A stretch of 64,000 bases of DNA from Acanthacorydalis orientalis (GCA_034766995.1 CM068320.1:11313687-11377686); one strand, 5' to 3'. Counted from the stretch's first letter, positions 37,961 to 49,946 are shown. The notes: generated by a model not told the origin, from the letters alone. Translations and numbers: made by a program.

Positions 37961-38025
37961 AACGAGTGCAAAGTTCCTTTACATATTGATTGTTTCCCCA
38001 AATATCACACAAAGGTGAATTATTA
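37800..38025 (+). pseudogene. piggyBac transposase C-terminal cysteine-rich domain, split by a microsatellite
   Basis: Before the repeat the frame reads RRRYRVCASDNIRKDS. After it, in another frame, it reads CNECKVPLHIDCFPKYHT and ends VNY then TAA near 38025. Together these follow the C..C ... C..C.VPLH..CF..YHT layout of the zinc-binding C-terminal domain of piggyBac transposases, which helps the enzyme bind its element ends. A (TA)n(TG)n array (37903-37960) lies exactly between the basic stretch and the second cysteine pair, destroying the domain. The catalytic part upstream is absent. Confidence 0.8.
37903..37960. repeat. (TA)n(TG)n inside the piggyBac relic
   Basis: Lies between the two halves of the cysteine-rich domain. 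Confidence 0.96.
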
Positions 38026-39069
38026 AAATTTTGTATGCATAATTTGGTAACATAAAGTGTAAATAGTAAAAAAACCAAAGATATACGAGTATTTTCAATA
38101 ATATGCCATTTTAATAATTTTGAATAAATAATATAGAAATTATAATCAAAACATCTTTAATATGTCTTTAAATTTTCATTTCAATATCTAAATTACTTCA
38201 AAATACACAAGAATTTGAAGAAAACAATTAATTTTTTTCCATTTTATAAAAATCCCCCTAGTAACAGGTCACAGGTTCATAGCAAAACCGCTCGGTCGAT
38301 AAAGTGTTAAAGCCATATGTAATTGAATCACAGAACTTTACTCTTATATTTTCTGTTATTGTAATTATTTAGTAAGACATAAAACGAAATTAAAAAAATA
38401 TATTCCATTTCAGATATCACTCATGATCAAATTTTAATATTTTATAGATAAATAAATATTTATCAATGACAGGATATATGCATATCCAATGACAGTAAAG
38501 TATCGGTAGTATTGTCATTCCATAATTTGATGTATCCAATATTTTGAAAAGGATTTTTCCTGCAACGGCATCTAATAGTTCCTATATGATAATGAAAAGT
38601 TCCGTAAATCAAAATAAAACATATCATATATTTAATATATATATATATATATACAAAATCAAAAAAATTAACAATAATATATTTTTTCTGCATGTAATTT
38701 TTTTCATTTTACGTTTCTATATATTGAAAATATAGGGAAAGTTAAAACAAATCCAAAAATATAACAAAGTACAAACATATTAAAAAAAAAATTTAAATTC
38801 TTGTAATAAATGTGAAAATCGTAGTCTTCATAAATCAGTTTAAGCGTTTCTGTAAATTAAAAGAAAACGAATAAAGTTGTCGACAAACGAAAATAATTCT
38901 GAATATATAATGTTCTTTTAGTTTGACAATACTGCTGAAATTAGAAGGTCTAACTGTTATGACCTTACAATACATTAAATTTTCTTATAAAAAAAATATT
39001 ATTCCATGTTCGAAAAAAAAGAATAACTTCCATTTTTTATACTATTAGTATCATCGATTATACACTATA

Positions 39070-39660
39070 TTAGGTTTGAAGAAAAATAATTGCGGTTTAT
39101 GACTTCCAAATGCATATACATTTTTCTCTTTTTTGATTTTCCTAGCTATTTTAAATAGTCCAGAACTATTGGATGAACAACGTCTAACTTTTCTGCAAGC
39201 TCTCAAATTGTTCTGCATGATTCTGATTTAACTAATTTAATTTAACGCATTCAGTTAGTTGTTATGAACTGAAGAAGGACGCCCACTACCTTCTTCATTT
39301 TCAAGGCTCTCGTCTCCAGCACGAAATTTTTGGAATCACCATTGTAACGTACATTCCTTAACAGTACACACACCAAAAACATAGTTTAGTTTACGAACAG
39401 TTAATGTTGCTTTACTACCCGTTTTAAACTACACTACTCTATAAAAAACGCTCTTATTTGTCTTTTTCCATCTTTAATACAATAGTCCAATTTAAATTAA
39501 AATTAATAATAAAACCAAAGCCAATATTACTAAAATATAGACCGAAAAACGCACTTTAAAGTGATATAAACATAAATAAAATGAAATGACACTTTCATTG
39601 AAAAAAATTAAGGTTGAAGTTCAGAAAACAAAAACCGTAATTATTTTCCAGCCAACCTAA
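39070..39660 (-). mobile_element. Mariner deletion derivative with both ends and TA duplication (591 bp)
   Basis: The left end TTAGGTTTGAAGAAAAATAA and the reverse complement of the right end, TTAGGTTGGCTGGAAAATAA, form inverted repeats; TA flanks both (39068-39069, 39661-39662). The transposase start is at 39471 (MEKDK). The minus strand gives WWFQKFRAGDESLENEEGSGRP across frameshifts near 39345-39280, and ELAEKLDVVHPIVLDYLK-like sequence near 39190-39130. It then reaches the other terminal repeat with no catalytic domain. It therefore kept the DNA-binding half and both ends, the structure expected of a non-autonomous mariner. Confidence 0.85.
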
Positions 39661-39852
39661 TAGTTATGCAGCTATAGTTAGGGATACAGAAAGAAATAGA
39701 TAAGAAGATATTGATTTTGATTTACAAGATGACTATGATTTGAAGGTGTTGCATTAAAACGCATTCATAAGGATTTTTTAAAGTATTTAAATTAATTTCG
39801 TTTTTAAAAAAAGAGTTTTTAATTTATATTTTTTTTAAAAACAATGCTTCTT

Positions 39853-40088
39853 AAAAGTTTCTACTGCTTTACCACCCGTTTTAAACTCACACAAAAATTG
39901 CTCTTATTTATTTATTTTCCATCTTTAATTAAAAGCCCATTTTGAAACAAAATTAATAATAAAATACAGACCGAAAAATGCACTTTAAAATGATGTACAT
40001 GATGAAGTGACACTTTCATTGAAAGAAAATAGGTTATTATTCAGAACAAAATAAAAAGAAACAGTAAATTATTTTTCTATCAATCTAA
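39853..40088 (-). mobile_element. Mariner 5'-end fragment (TTAGGTTGG family)
   Basis: About 235 bases match the right-hand 240 bases of 39070-39660, including the transposase start at 39922, the CTTTCATTGAAA block, and a degenerate end at 40088 followed by TA. The rest of the element is missing. It lies only 190 bases from the larger copy and in the same orientation. Confidence 0.75.
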
Positions 40089-40344
40089 TATTAATTAAAT
40101 TTCTCTTGCATTATTACTTAGTCTTAAATGAATTTATCATAATATTTTTTTATTAAATGTAAGCCTTGAATAAAACTAAATCATAAATAAGAACAATTCG
40201 AATCAATTAATCTTTTCAATATTTTTTATTATTTTCTCTGAAGCTATTTTCAATATTTCTATTAAAAATTAAAACTTATAATCCATTAAATAAAAAAAGT
40301 CTAACTACGTTGTTATTCCAAGAACTTAAAAATATATCTAGTCA

Positions 40345-40346
<2 letters not shown>

Positions 40347-40399
<53 letters not shown>
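40347..40399. repeat. (TA)n microsatellite
   Basis: Uninterrupted. Confidence 0.97.
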
Positions 40400-40401
<2 letters not shown>

Positions 40402-41023
40402 TGCACTTAGATGTGAAAATATAAGCATAGAATTTAATAATTTAAAGACATTATTAAACGATACTTTATACTGACGTGACACACTTAGGCATTCGCAGCC
40501 ATTTCATTCTTTTAATATATTCGATCCATTTCATTCGGAACTGTCTCCCCCACATATCGTAAAATAGGCGTATCCAATTATACAGACTGTCAGCAAACGT
40601 TGAAAACTGACTACGATGTTGTAGAGTGGTGGTATATGTGTATCTATTATACAGAACAGAATATATAATAAACGTATAGATCTGTTTTCTATTCTCTCTG
40701 TTCGTACACAGATAAGTTTACATAGAGCTACTTACTGCTACTCCACACATAAAGGAACATCATGTCATCTGTAAAGTCGTTAATAGATAATGTTTGCAAA
40801 TCTAGCTGATTGTAAAATAGGAACTTTGTTCAAACGTAATATACGAGTAGTACACAACGATTTTATCTCGAATATATAATAATGTAATCGTCATAATCGT
40901 CATTAGTTCAACAAGACGACAAATGGCGTTGTTTTTCTTGTTGTTTTGTAAAACAGATTAGACAGACAGTTATCGAATTTGCGTTTTATGAAAACAGTTA
41001 TTTTTTAAATTATTTTTATATTT
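40400..41023. other. Non-coding stretch, partly GC-richer
   Basis: 40480-40770 has clearly more G+C than average (GGAACTGTCTCCCCCACATA) but stops in all frames; nature unknown. Confidence 0.4.
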
Positions 41024-41500
41024 CAGCAATTTGGTAAAAAAATCTATTCATATATTTCTTTACAGAAAATATGTGACTATTATTATTTAAAAGATAAATA
41101 TACTTATCTTAAGACATGATACATATAGCGCTTTCGATGAAAATTTATAAAACAGATGTATTATTAAATTATAAAAAGTGTATACGAAGTAATCATAAAA
41201 ATAGATGAAAATATTTTTTCAATTAATAAAACACAGATCAAAAGAATGGTACACAAAATACACAATTTATGCAGCTAATAAAACTCTAGGCCAGTGGTTT
41301 TCAAACTTTGATGACTTACGGAACCCTTAAGATTATAATTTTTTTCGAAATCCCTACCATCCCCAGAAAATTCAAGATGTGTATCTCGCAAGTTTTGAAA
41401 ATCAACTATCTTACATGACCAAATTTTATTATTTTCATCTGATTGAGCTGGGTCGTAATTTTGGCACTCATAAATTCAGTTTTACTACACAATAGCTACA
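41024..41500. repeat. 470-bp duplicated segment, copy 1
   Basis: From CAGCAATTTGGTAAAAAAATC to TTTTACTACACAATAG the sequence recurs at 48376-48845 with roughly 93% identity in the same orientation. It covers 265 bases upstream of the hAT MITE plus the MITE's left half, so both moved together. Confidence 0.9.
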
Positions 41501-41686
41501 AATACAGTTTTACAGCATAATAATAAATATTTGTAGAAATTATTATAAATTCACTGTATTGAATTTTTAGCTTTTTGGGTTTTTAATCGAACATTTTTTC
41601 GAATTTTGACTTAACTGATTCGTGGAACCTCTGAAAAAGTTGTGCGGAACACCAGGGTTCTGCGGAACACAGTTTGAAAAATACTG
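41292..41686. mobile_element. hAT-superfamily MITE, 395 bp, with 8-bp target duplication
   Basis: The left end is CAGTGGTTTTCAAACTTTGA; the right end, reverse-complemented, is CAGTATTTTTCAAACTGTGT. GGAACCC-type motifs stand just inside both ends, as in many hAT elements. The flanks CTCTAGGC (41284-41291) and CTCTAGAC (41687-41694) form an 8-bp duplication with one difference, carrying the central CTAG usual for several hAT families. There is no coding region. Confidence 0.88.
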
Positions 41687-42410
41687 CTCTAGACTAATAG
41701 TAGTAAAATGTAATTATATTATGAAATAGAATTTGTTTTTATTTCAATTTCAAATAAAATATTCATATATTCATAAAGGAAAATCTATTTAAGAAATAAA
41801 TAATAAAACGCATAATTTCAAATAAACTTTCCTTTAGATTATTTATTAATTTGATAGAGTTCAAACTAAGAATATGAAATTATACGTTGATGAGAATAGA
41901 ATCATTAATAAATAATTAACCAATCGTGGAGTATTATCGACTCTGCATCATAATGATTTTTTAATCATGTTATCATAATACATGTATAAAAATATTCCAT
42001 ACACGTATTACGATAGAAGATTAAATTTCTATAAATAATGTTAATAAATATTTCAATAAAATTATACAATTTTATTTAACAATTTTAAAATACTGTCCTG
42101 TACGTAATATACGAAATTAAATCCAATTCAAATTCCCACAATTCGCTCAGCTGCTATAATGATTTCTACAAAAATATAACGTTAAAATATTATATAAAAC
42201 AAATAGCAAAATCTAAAAATTAATTTGAAACAGAGATTCCAACTTACAAATGAAAACAAAATTAAATAAATAATTCATATATTTGGTAGACATTTTTATA
42301 AAAACCCTTCAACACGAAACATTTTTAATGTGATCAAAATTGAGAACTTTCAATTTTTTAAAACAGATTTATTTTAACGAATAATGAGACGTACTTAAAT
42401 ATGTACATAC

Positions 42411-42443
<33 letters not shown>

Positions 42444-42762
42444 GTAAAACCAAAAATTATATAAAAATATAATTCAGATTCAGACTGCATATTTTCAAAT
42501 ATATAGAGAAAACCCATTATATCAGACATGTCAAACTCATTATCACATCACAGCTACTCGTAAATATATTTATATATATATATATATATATATATTGTTT
42601 GGTAGTGTAAAACTAATGTATGTACAAATATACAAATTTAGAAAAGCATATATATTCATATATTTCCTTTAAAACACAATATATTTATTTATATATATAT
42701 TAACAGTGTAAGCGAATGTTTTGCAACATGTATTGAAATGTACTTCTGATTATACTCATATA

Positions 42763-44076
42763 CAGAGAGCGCCAGTGAAGTGGTAAATTTTAAAAGCCGA
42801 CATATTCACTTATCGTTAGAATGAAAGGGGAAAATTAAGTGATACTTTATTATTTATTCATGACCATTTAATAGACAGTATCACAGCGGTGGTCCGGTGC
42901 ACATCGAGCTTTGCGAAATCATTTTACAAAAATGGCGAGTCTATTACAACTGTACAAGGCTATTTCGCAATCATTATAATATTCCGCGTTGTGAGTAGGT
43001 GCCAATATCTCATGTCATTAACTTGCAAGTTCAGAAATTTGAGGAAACTAGTATCACATTAAATTTGAAGCATCAAGGGTCAAGAAGAACAGTAAGAACA
43101 CTAAAAAACACAGGCCGTGTTAGAGTTACTGTTACGCATAGCCCACAACATTCACCTCGTAAACACTCATCTATATTGATTATTAATAACATATCGGTAT
43201 GTCGAATATTAGATAAAAATTAAAATTGTCATCTGTATAAAATTCAAATTGTTCAGGAATTAAAAGATACAGATTTGCTTCCTCGTATGTATTTTTGTTA
43301 AGATATGGTAGCGCGTTTGAATGAGGATGAAAAGATGATTCACAATTTATTCATATTAAATGAAGCGCATTTTCATTTAAACAGTTTTGTAAACAAGCAG
43401 AATAGTTGATATTTGAGTGCTAAGAACCCACTTAAATCACACTGAAAACAGCTGCATAGTCCAAAAGTCACCGTATATTGTGCACTTTTGTCTTTTCGAC
43501 ATTATAACGTCATTCTTCTTTAAAGACAATACCAAAAATTTCATAAACGATAAAGCGATCCGCTACACTAACATAATTACAACATTTCTAACGTAAAAAT
43601 GAATACGATTTCCACAAATTAGTTGGTTCCAGCAAGATGGGACAACAAATCATATCGCTAGATTGTCCATGGCTACTGTAAGAACTCTCTTTTCAAACTA
43701 TATTATTTCCAAAAATGGAGATATTTGATCAGCAAAATTCCCTGATTTTATTTTATTATTTTATGCATGTTATTATTTTCTTTGAGGTTATCTAAACAGC
43801 AAGATGTATGTCGATCGTCGACACACTATCACTGAACTAAAAAATTGAAGACGCAATTGCGAGAACTCCACTAAACATATAAAGACAGGTACTGGAAACT
43901 TTCAAAGTAAGATCCCAGGAATACGTTCGCCGAAATGGTAGTCATGTATTGAGCGTTATTTTTAAACAATAAAATGGCCCAATATATCTAATAAAAATAT
44001 GTAAACCAAATTATGTAACAAAAAAAATAATTTAATTATTACCTTTTGAAAATTTCCCGTTTCTCTGACACACCTG
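42763..44076 (+). mobile_element. IS630/Tc1/mariner element with DUF4817-type transposase, full length (1314 bp)
   Basis: Inverted repeats of about 35 bases are visible. The left end is CAGAGAGCGCCAGTGAAGTG; the right end, reverse-complemented, is CAGGTGTGTCAGAGAAACGG; both run on to GAAATTTT.AAAAG-like sequence. TA lies at 42761-42762 and 44077-44078, the target duplication. The element carries one transposase pseudogene in the plus direction. Confidence 0.9.
42890..43972 (+). pseudogene. IS630/Tc1/mariner (DUF4817-type) transposase, inactivated
   Basis: The N-terminal part HRA..., FYKNGESITTVQ and LFRNHYNIPRCE near 42892-42993 is spread over two frames and followed by a stop. The next stretch has FEETSITLN, RRTVRTLKNTGRVRVTV and SPQHSPRKHSS (43035-43172), the HTH linker of this widespread arthropod family. 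Later come NEAHFHLNSFVNKQN near 43360-43405, LHSPKVTVYCAL near 43452, WFQQDGTTNHIARLSM near 43630, GYLNSKMYVDRRHTITELKN near 43790, and a stop at 43970-43972. The first catalytic D (usually SDEAHF) is N, the QQD aspartate is kept, and the third (CDFF in relatives) is replaced by Y. At least three frame changes and stops are present. Confidence 0.88.
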
Positions 44077-44235
44077 TACATACATATGTGTATATTCTTA
44101 CATACATTTAAATATGTGTACTATACATATTTGTGTGTGAGATTTTTAATTACTTGTAAATATTTTTAATTTAAAATTATAAAAACAGATAAAATAATGT
44201 ACTATTGTATACTTATTTGAACTGACACACTTATA

Positions 44236-44236
44236 C

Positions 44237-44324
<88 letters not shown>

Positions 44325-44330
44325 TCGTAC
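44236..44330. repeat. (TA)n compound array with TACTCGTA
   Basis: Two TA runs separated by AAACAT; the word TACTCGTA follows at 44322-44329. Confidence 0.95.
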
Positions 44331-44888
44331 GTATAAATATGTGTATAAAATAATATGTAAAAATAAAAATAGCTTACCAAGATAATAATAGAAAAGTCTG
44401 ATGATTTACCTGAAAAAATAAAACAGTTATATTAATATATTAGAAAAGAAAAATATTCAAATAGTTACATAATATTTAAACTAGTAAACTGAAATGTGAA
44501 TTAATGAATGAAAATTTATCTAGTTATTCTACATGTATTCTATATTAAATAATTCCTGGATATTAAAAACGTTTTTTAATAGTTTTGATTCAATATATGC
44601 AGTATCTTGTTCTGATAATTTACTTCTAGTGGAGCATGCCGGAATTTTTTTTGTCATTACTAGTCTCAGTTCTTGAGCCATCCTTAGATAGTCTAGTTCA
44701 ATTATCCTCAGAAGCTACCTAAGTACATTACATCAGTCGAAACTAGTCGTAGAAGATGATTTGTGTTATTGATATGAATCAATATCACCAAATTAATACA
44801 CTAATAGAACACAAAATATATAAAAAAGGAAAAACAATAATAACTTTAAATTATTATATTCTGTACTGAGATATACTACAATAACTTT

Positions 44889-44889
44889 A

Positions 44890-44932
<43 letters not shown>
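44889..44932. repeat. (TA)n microsatellite
   Basis: One TACA interruption. Confidence 0.96.
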
Positions 44933-44933
<1 letters not shown>

Positions 44934-45113
44934 TATGTTTATAACTTGATATATGTCCAGATATGGCGACATATCCTTAAATTCCTAATATCATTATAGC
45001 CAAGTAATGATGGATTAACTCCATATTTAGATATGTTCTAAGGTACGACAACACTAAATTAACTGTTCAAATTTTAAGCATACCAAATGAACCATTTATG
45101 AAAAAATCCAGCC

Positions 45114-45114
<1 letters not shown>

Positions 45115-45162
<48 letters not shown>

Positions 45163-45165
45163 TGT
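45115..45165. repeat. (TA)n microsatellite
   Basis: Ends TACATATATG. Confidence 0.96.
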
Positions 45166-45371
45166 CATATGTGTCTGTGTATAATGAACATGTTTAAGTA
45201 TGAATAAAAATTATTAAAGTATATTAATACGAAAATTCATATTTCGATATATTTTTTCTTAATTGAAAGTAATATGCAATAAAACAAATTCAAATGCCGA
45301 TTTCAACGATACACTTAAAACCTAACATACTTATTTGGAAATACAATATATCTTTTATTTTGCTAAGAAAT

Positions 45372-45377
<6 letters not shown>

Positions 45378-45461
<84 letters not shown>
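45378..45461. repeat. (TC)n(TA)n compound microsatellite
   Basis: (TC)14 or so followed by (TA)n; same layout as 52389-52444. Confidence 0.97.
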
Positions 45462-45464
<3 letters not shown>

Positions 45465-45886
45465 TATTCCATTTATTAACATAAAAAAGAGTTAATAAAA
45501 TTAATAAAAATAACTAAGTGATAAACGAAAAGCAGTGTAATGTTTCAATCTAAACATTGTACTTTTATAACAAACAATCAACAAAAACAATTTGTGGACA
45601 AAATCTATATGCTCTCAAATAATACAATATTGTATGTAATAACTTTTTGTTAACAACATAAAAATTGTACTATAAAAATAATGATATATATATATATATA
45701 TATATTTAATAACTAAGAAAATAAAAATAATTATTCGGAAGAATCATTTAATGAACGAAATAAAAGCGTGTATTATTATAGCGACTTCATAGAAAAAATG
45801 TAATAATTACAATTTAAAAATACATCCGATAAAAAATTGACTCCTTTCAATAAAAGTGTAAATAATAAAAGTTATGTAATTAAATT

Positions 45887-45890
<4 letters not shown>

Positions 45891-45937
<47 letters not shown>
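45891..45937. repeat. (TA)n microsatellite
   Basis: Uninterrupted. Confidence 0.97.
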
Positions 45938-45940
<3 letters not shown>

Positions 45941-46534
45941 TATATTGTTAAAACTAAAAGTGTATAGAACTTGCATAATAGAAATTAAATAGTCTAAATT
46001 AAAATAGAACTTTCAAAAAATTTCTAATCAAATAAAGTTTTTCTGAGCATAGCTCTAGTTTATTGATTTAGAAAATTAAACAAATCTAAAAAATAAAATA
46101 TCAAAAACAAATAATTGATTTCTGTCAACAAGTCTAAGAAGTAGTTTCTTATGGCAATGAGCACTTATATATGTATTAAAAACTATCAGCATTAAAAAAA
46201 CCTGATACAGAATTATTTAATTAGTGACTAAGGAACAAGACTAAGGTATTGCTTCAAGTTTCTTAAAAAAAAATTGTTACTGAAATAATTATCAGGTTAG
46301 TATTAATGTTTATAAGCATGGCTTATATACCAATATTATTTAAATAATCAGAATATAAAGATAAGATGATTTTAGTCATTTGAAAAATGATAACCAATTT
46401 TATCAATAAAATAATATTTAAAAAATTAGCCCAACGAAAAGATGAATGTTAATTTTCTTATTAAATATGAGTTATTTGGCTCTATCTTCACCAAAATACG
46501 AAAATATTTAATACTGAACAATTACAAAATATGA

Positions 46535-46538
<4 letters not shown>

Positions 46539-46590
<52 letters not shown>

Positions 46591-46592
46591 GT
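46539..46592. repeat. (TA)n(TATG)n microsatellite
   Basis: TA run then TATG three times. Confidence 0.95.
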
Positions 46593-46731
46593 TCGTATAT
46601 ATTTATGTATGTATAAAATTGAACATATTGTAGAAAATTTACCAATAATCCCAAGAGCAAAAATATACTTCTATTATTTGTATATCGGCGAATATTGTAA
46701 CATTTATTATTAAACACCTTCCAATTAATTT

Positions 46732-46765
<34 letters not shown>

Positions 46766-47210
46766 ATATGTTTCAAATTGTATTTATTTAAAAAAATATA
46801 TCTAATTTTCTTTAAAAATCAATACTGAGTTCATATTACATCTTTCACTGCCCAGAAAACTAACTAGAAAACCTTTCCTCGAATTTATATAAAATCTTAT
46901 AAATTTAAAGAAACTTGTAAATATTTTTTTTAAATTATATTTTTTTAAAAAAATAATTACATAAAATATTGGCATTCAATTCAATAATTAAGATAATAAA
47001 TTCTTAAAAAGATCTTTTATTGAAATCATTAAAAAAATTATTAGGATAGATTTGAATTTTATATGTAGACTCAATTACAAAATTCGATTTGATTTATTAT
47101 AAGAATAAGATTTATACATAAGAATATGAAATTTCGAATACAAAGGTAAAAATTTCCATGTAACAACTCTCTCGTAAATAAACTGTCGACAAATGCACGC
47201 AAATAAAAGA

Positions 47211-47216
<6 letters not shown>

Positions 47217-47255
<39 letters not shown>

Positions 47256-47262
47256 TATATAA
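47217..47262. repeat. (TA)n microsatellite
   Basis: Ends in TGCATATATA. Confidence 0.95.
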
Positions 47263-47291
47263 AATACATACATACAGTACGCATCGACACC

Positions 47292-47555
47292 TTACAAGTG
47301 AGAGATAAAAGAAGAGTGTAGTGTGAGCATCCACGCCACCTGTAGATCTCTCACCCCTTTTATTCTCGTTCTTTTCTCGTCAGCCCACTGCGCATTACCC
47401 AGTAGCAAACATATAACGTCCTGGTCTCGTCGAAAAACACCCCATACCAAACTCGAGCATATACACTGAGCCTGCTGACGTAAGCGAAATTGATTTTCCT
47501 GAGCACAGGCACAACATGCCGTTACTTTGGCAGAAGCGCACACCGCCACTAACAC
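47292..47555 (-). other. GC-rich island, candidate minus-strand exon or promoter region
   Basis: About 280 bases here approach half G+C in a setting near one fifth. The minus strand is open for 87 codons (AVCASAKVTACCACAQENQF..., GVFRRDQDVICLLLGNAQWA). It ends at a good donor-like site, CTT then GTAAGG, with GT at 47295-47294. A TATA-like AATAAAAGGGG lies near 47355-47365, and the ATG of WMLTLHSS falls about 30 bases later. It could be a first exon, a promoter with a short leader, or an old transposon piece. I do not recognise the protein and no ATG opens the long frame. Confidence 0.2.
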
Positions 47556-47749
47556 CGTTCGCTATCGTTTCATGTATTGTAAAATAATAATCGAAGAACA
47601 GAGTTAAGAGAGATATGAAAGTTGTTTTTTAACGAATAAAATTCACTTATTCACTTAAAATTCACTTACACGCACAAGCCATTATTAATACTTATATAAC
47701 AAATATTTTATTTTTTTACCTAAATTATTTCTATTTCCTATTATTTTAT

Positions 47750-47752
<3 letters not shown>

Positions 47753-47813
<61 letters not shown>

Positions 47814-47945
47814 TGTGTATATATACGATATATATGTGTATATATACGATATGTGTATATATCGTGTATATATATGTATCGTGTATATATATGTGTATAT
47901 ATATATATATATATCGTATACATATATGTGTATATACATATATAT
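47753..47945. repeat. (TA)n passing into a TGTATATATACGATA higher-order repeat
   Basis: After 55 bases of pure TA, units of about 20 bases with GTGTATATATACGATAT or its inverse GTATATCGTGTATAT recur, six or so times, to 47945. Confidence 0.93.
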
Positions 47946-47993
47946 TAAAAACATGTTAAAGGCCTTTAATCTCAATATTGCTAGATATATATA

Positions 47994-49318
47994 TAGTGGA
48001 ATCCGGTTATTATAATCGCAGATAATGTTATCAATCAGTTATTGTTATTATAATCAGTAAAACACTCTTTATAGAATTAGTAAAAAAAAATCTGCCTGTT
48101 ATAATTAAATATCGGTTATTGTTATCAATTATGATAATTACACTTGGGCATGAACTATAAGAACTCTTAGCAAATTCATACCAAATGCACATTTTCCTCG
48201 AAACATACTTTTAACCGAAGCACACCTTTCATCTTTTACATAAGTGCATGACAAGAATTTTTAGAAAATACGTAAATAGAGCTTTTCCTAAACCGTGCCC
48301 TCTATCTTTTTAGAATATATTCTTACGGTGAGTGGGGATAAACATGTGCATCATTATGTACGTTGCAATTTTATATGTCAGCAATTTTGGTAAAAAATCT
48401 ATTCATATGTTTCTTTACAAAAAATATGTGACTATTATTATTAAAAAGATAGATATACTTATCTTAAGACATGATACATATAGCGCTTTCGATGAAAATT
48501 TATGAAATAGATTATTAAATTATAAAAAATGTTACGAAGTAATCATAAAAATAAATGAAAATATTTTTTCAATTAATAAAACACAGATCAAAAGAATGGT
48601 ACACAAAATACACAATTTATGCGGCTAATCAAACTCTAGGCCAGTGGTTTTCAAAATTTGATGACTTACGGAACCCTTAAGATTGTAATTTTTTTTCGAA
48701 ATCCTTACCATCCCTAGAAAATTCAAGATGTGTACCTCACAAATTTTGAAAATCAAACATCTTACATGTCCAAATTTTATTATTTACATCTGATTGAACT
48801 GGGTCGTCATGTGCACTCATAAATTTAGTTTTACTACACAATAGGAATAAATATAAAATTAATAATTATAATATAAAATTTAATTTTGTGATCTGTTGAG
48901 TTAAGAAGACTGTGTAATATGCTGTATAAAAAAAACCCTTTGGATTATGATAAAAGTAAAACAAAAGCGCAGAGATTTGTATCTTCAAGAAAAACAATTT
49001 TTAGAATGCTACAATCACTTGCCCAAAATGAGAACGTAGTGCGGATATACATTTAAACATTTTACACTAGTTGATAAGTTCTTCAAATAAATTATATGTA
49101 GTTTTCAATACCAGTTGTTTATAAGACATGTAGCATATAAAAATATGTGATGTATTAAGCGTACAGTTTGTGATAAAAATAAATTATATAAATGTCATAA
49201 TTCTTTGTAATAAATTGAGTTTAGTAATGAAAATTTTTTTTATCGTGTTTAATGTTATCATCCGGTTATTGTTATCCAAAATTACATGTGCTAAAGTGAT
49301 CATAATAAACGGATTCCA

Positions 49319-49321
<3 letters not shown>
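47994..49321. mobile_element. pogo-like element with inverted ends inside (TA)n, about 1.33 kb
   Basis: The left end is AGTGGAATCCGGTTATTATA; the right end, reverse-complemented, is CAGTGGAATCCGTTTATTAT. Subterminal repeats of GGTTATTGTTATC type stand near both ends (48010-48130 and 49262-49277). Both sides join (TA)n arrays, consistent with a TA target. The ends resemble CAGTGGAACC-type ends of pogo/Tigger elements. I see no transposase motif inside. About 470 bases in the middle (48376-48845) are the duplicated segment shared with 41024-41500. Confidence 0.65.
48376..48845. repeat. 470-bp duplicated segment, copy 2, with truncated hAT MITE
   Basis: This is copy 2 of 41024-41500. The hAT left end CAGTGGTTTTCAAAATTTGA starts at 48647, but the MITE is cut off after about 195 bases, with no right inverted repeat. 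The copy sits in the interior of the pogo-like element. Confidence 0.88.
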
Positions 49322-49390
<69 letters not shown>

Positions 49391-49467
49391 CAAGAGAGAG
49401 AGTCTTATATTTCTTTACACTTTTATTAATATTGTAATTACATAAATACAGAAAGAAATTTACTTGG

Positions 49468-49530
<63 letters not shown>

Positions 49531-49613
49531 ATGTGAGAGAGAGAGAGCACATATATGTATATACATAAATATATGTGTGTATATATGTATATATATATAT
49601 ATATATACAAGTG
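49322..49613. repeat. Two (TA)n arrays with TG, GA tract between and after
   Basis: 49322-49387 joins the pogo-like right end; 49470-49512 passes into (TG)n, (GA)n and a further TA/TG mixture to 49613. Confidence 0.95.
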
Positions 49614-49946
49614 TAAAACTGCATTAAAATTATTCAAAAATATATTGTTCAAATAAACCCAGATATATTTTGTCATTCAGTTTATAAGAAAACGAAAAAA
49701 ACAGAAAAGAAAGAAGAAGTAAACAGAGAAAAAATCGACAGTACAAATAAGTTAGTTTTATTTTTTCTTGAATAAATAAGATATATTTTTTACGGTTTTT
49801 GGTTTCGTGTAATGGCAAACAAATTTTGTATAAATATCACATTACTATGTACACTATTCAAGTTACAGAGGTAAAAATTAAAATAAAACAGTTTCATGGT
49901 ACTGGATACAATTAAATTAACGAATAATAAAACTACTTAGATTCTC

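Larger units (their letters stand above)
37543..38309 (+). mobile_element. piggyBac-like element, internally deleted (759 bp)
   Basis: TTAA at 37543-37546 and 38306-38309 flank inverted ends. The left end is CACTTTATCGACCGGGCACG; the right end, reverse-complemented, is CACTTTATCGACCGAGCGGT, with 14 identical bases at the tip. Just inside the left end a motif with GCCAATTGGCGTCCTA occurs twice (near 37567 and 37610), as subterminal direct repeats each carrying the palindrome GCCAATTGGC. Only the last part of the transposase remains. Confidence 0.85.
44331..47216. other. AT-rich non-coding stretch
   Basis: (TA)n arrays only; nothing else recognisable. Confidence 0.55.
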
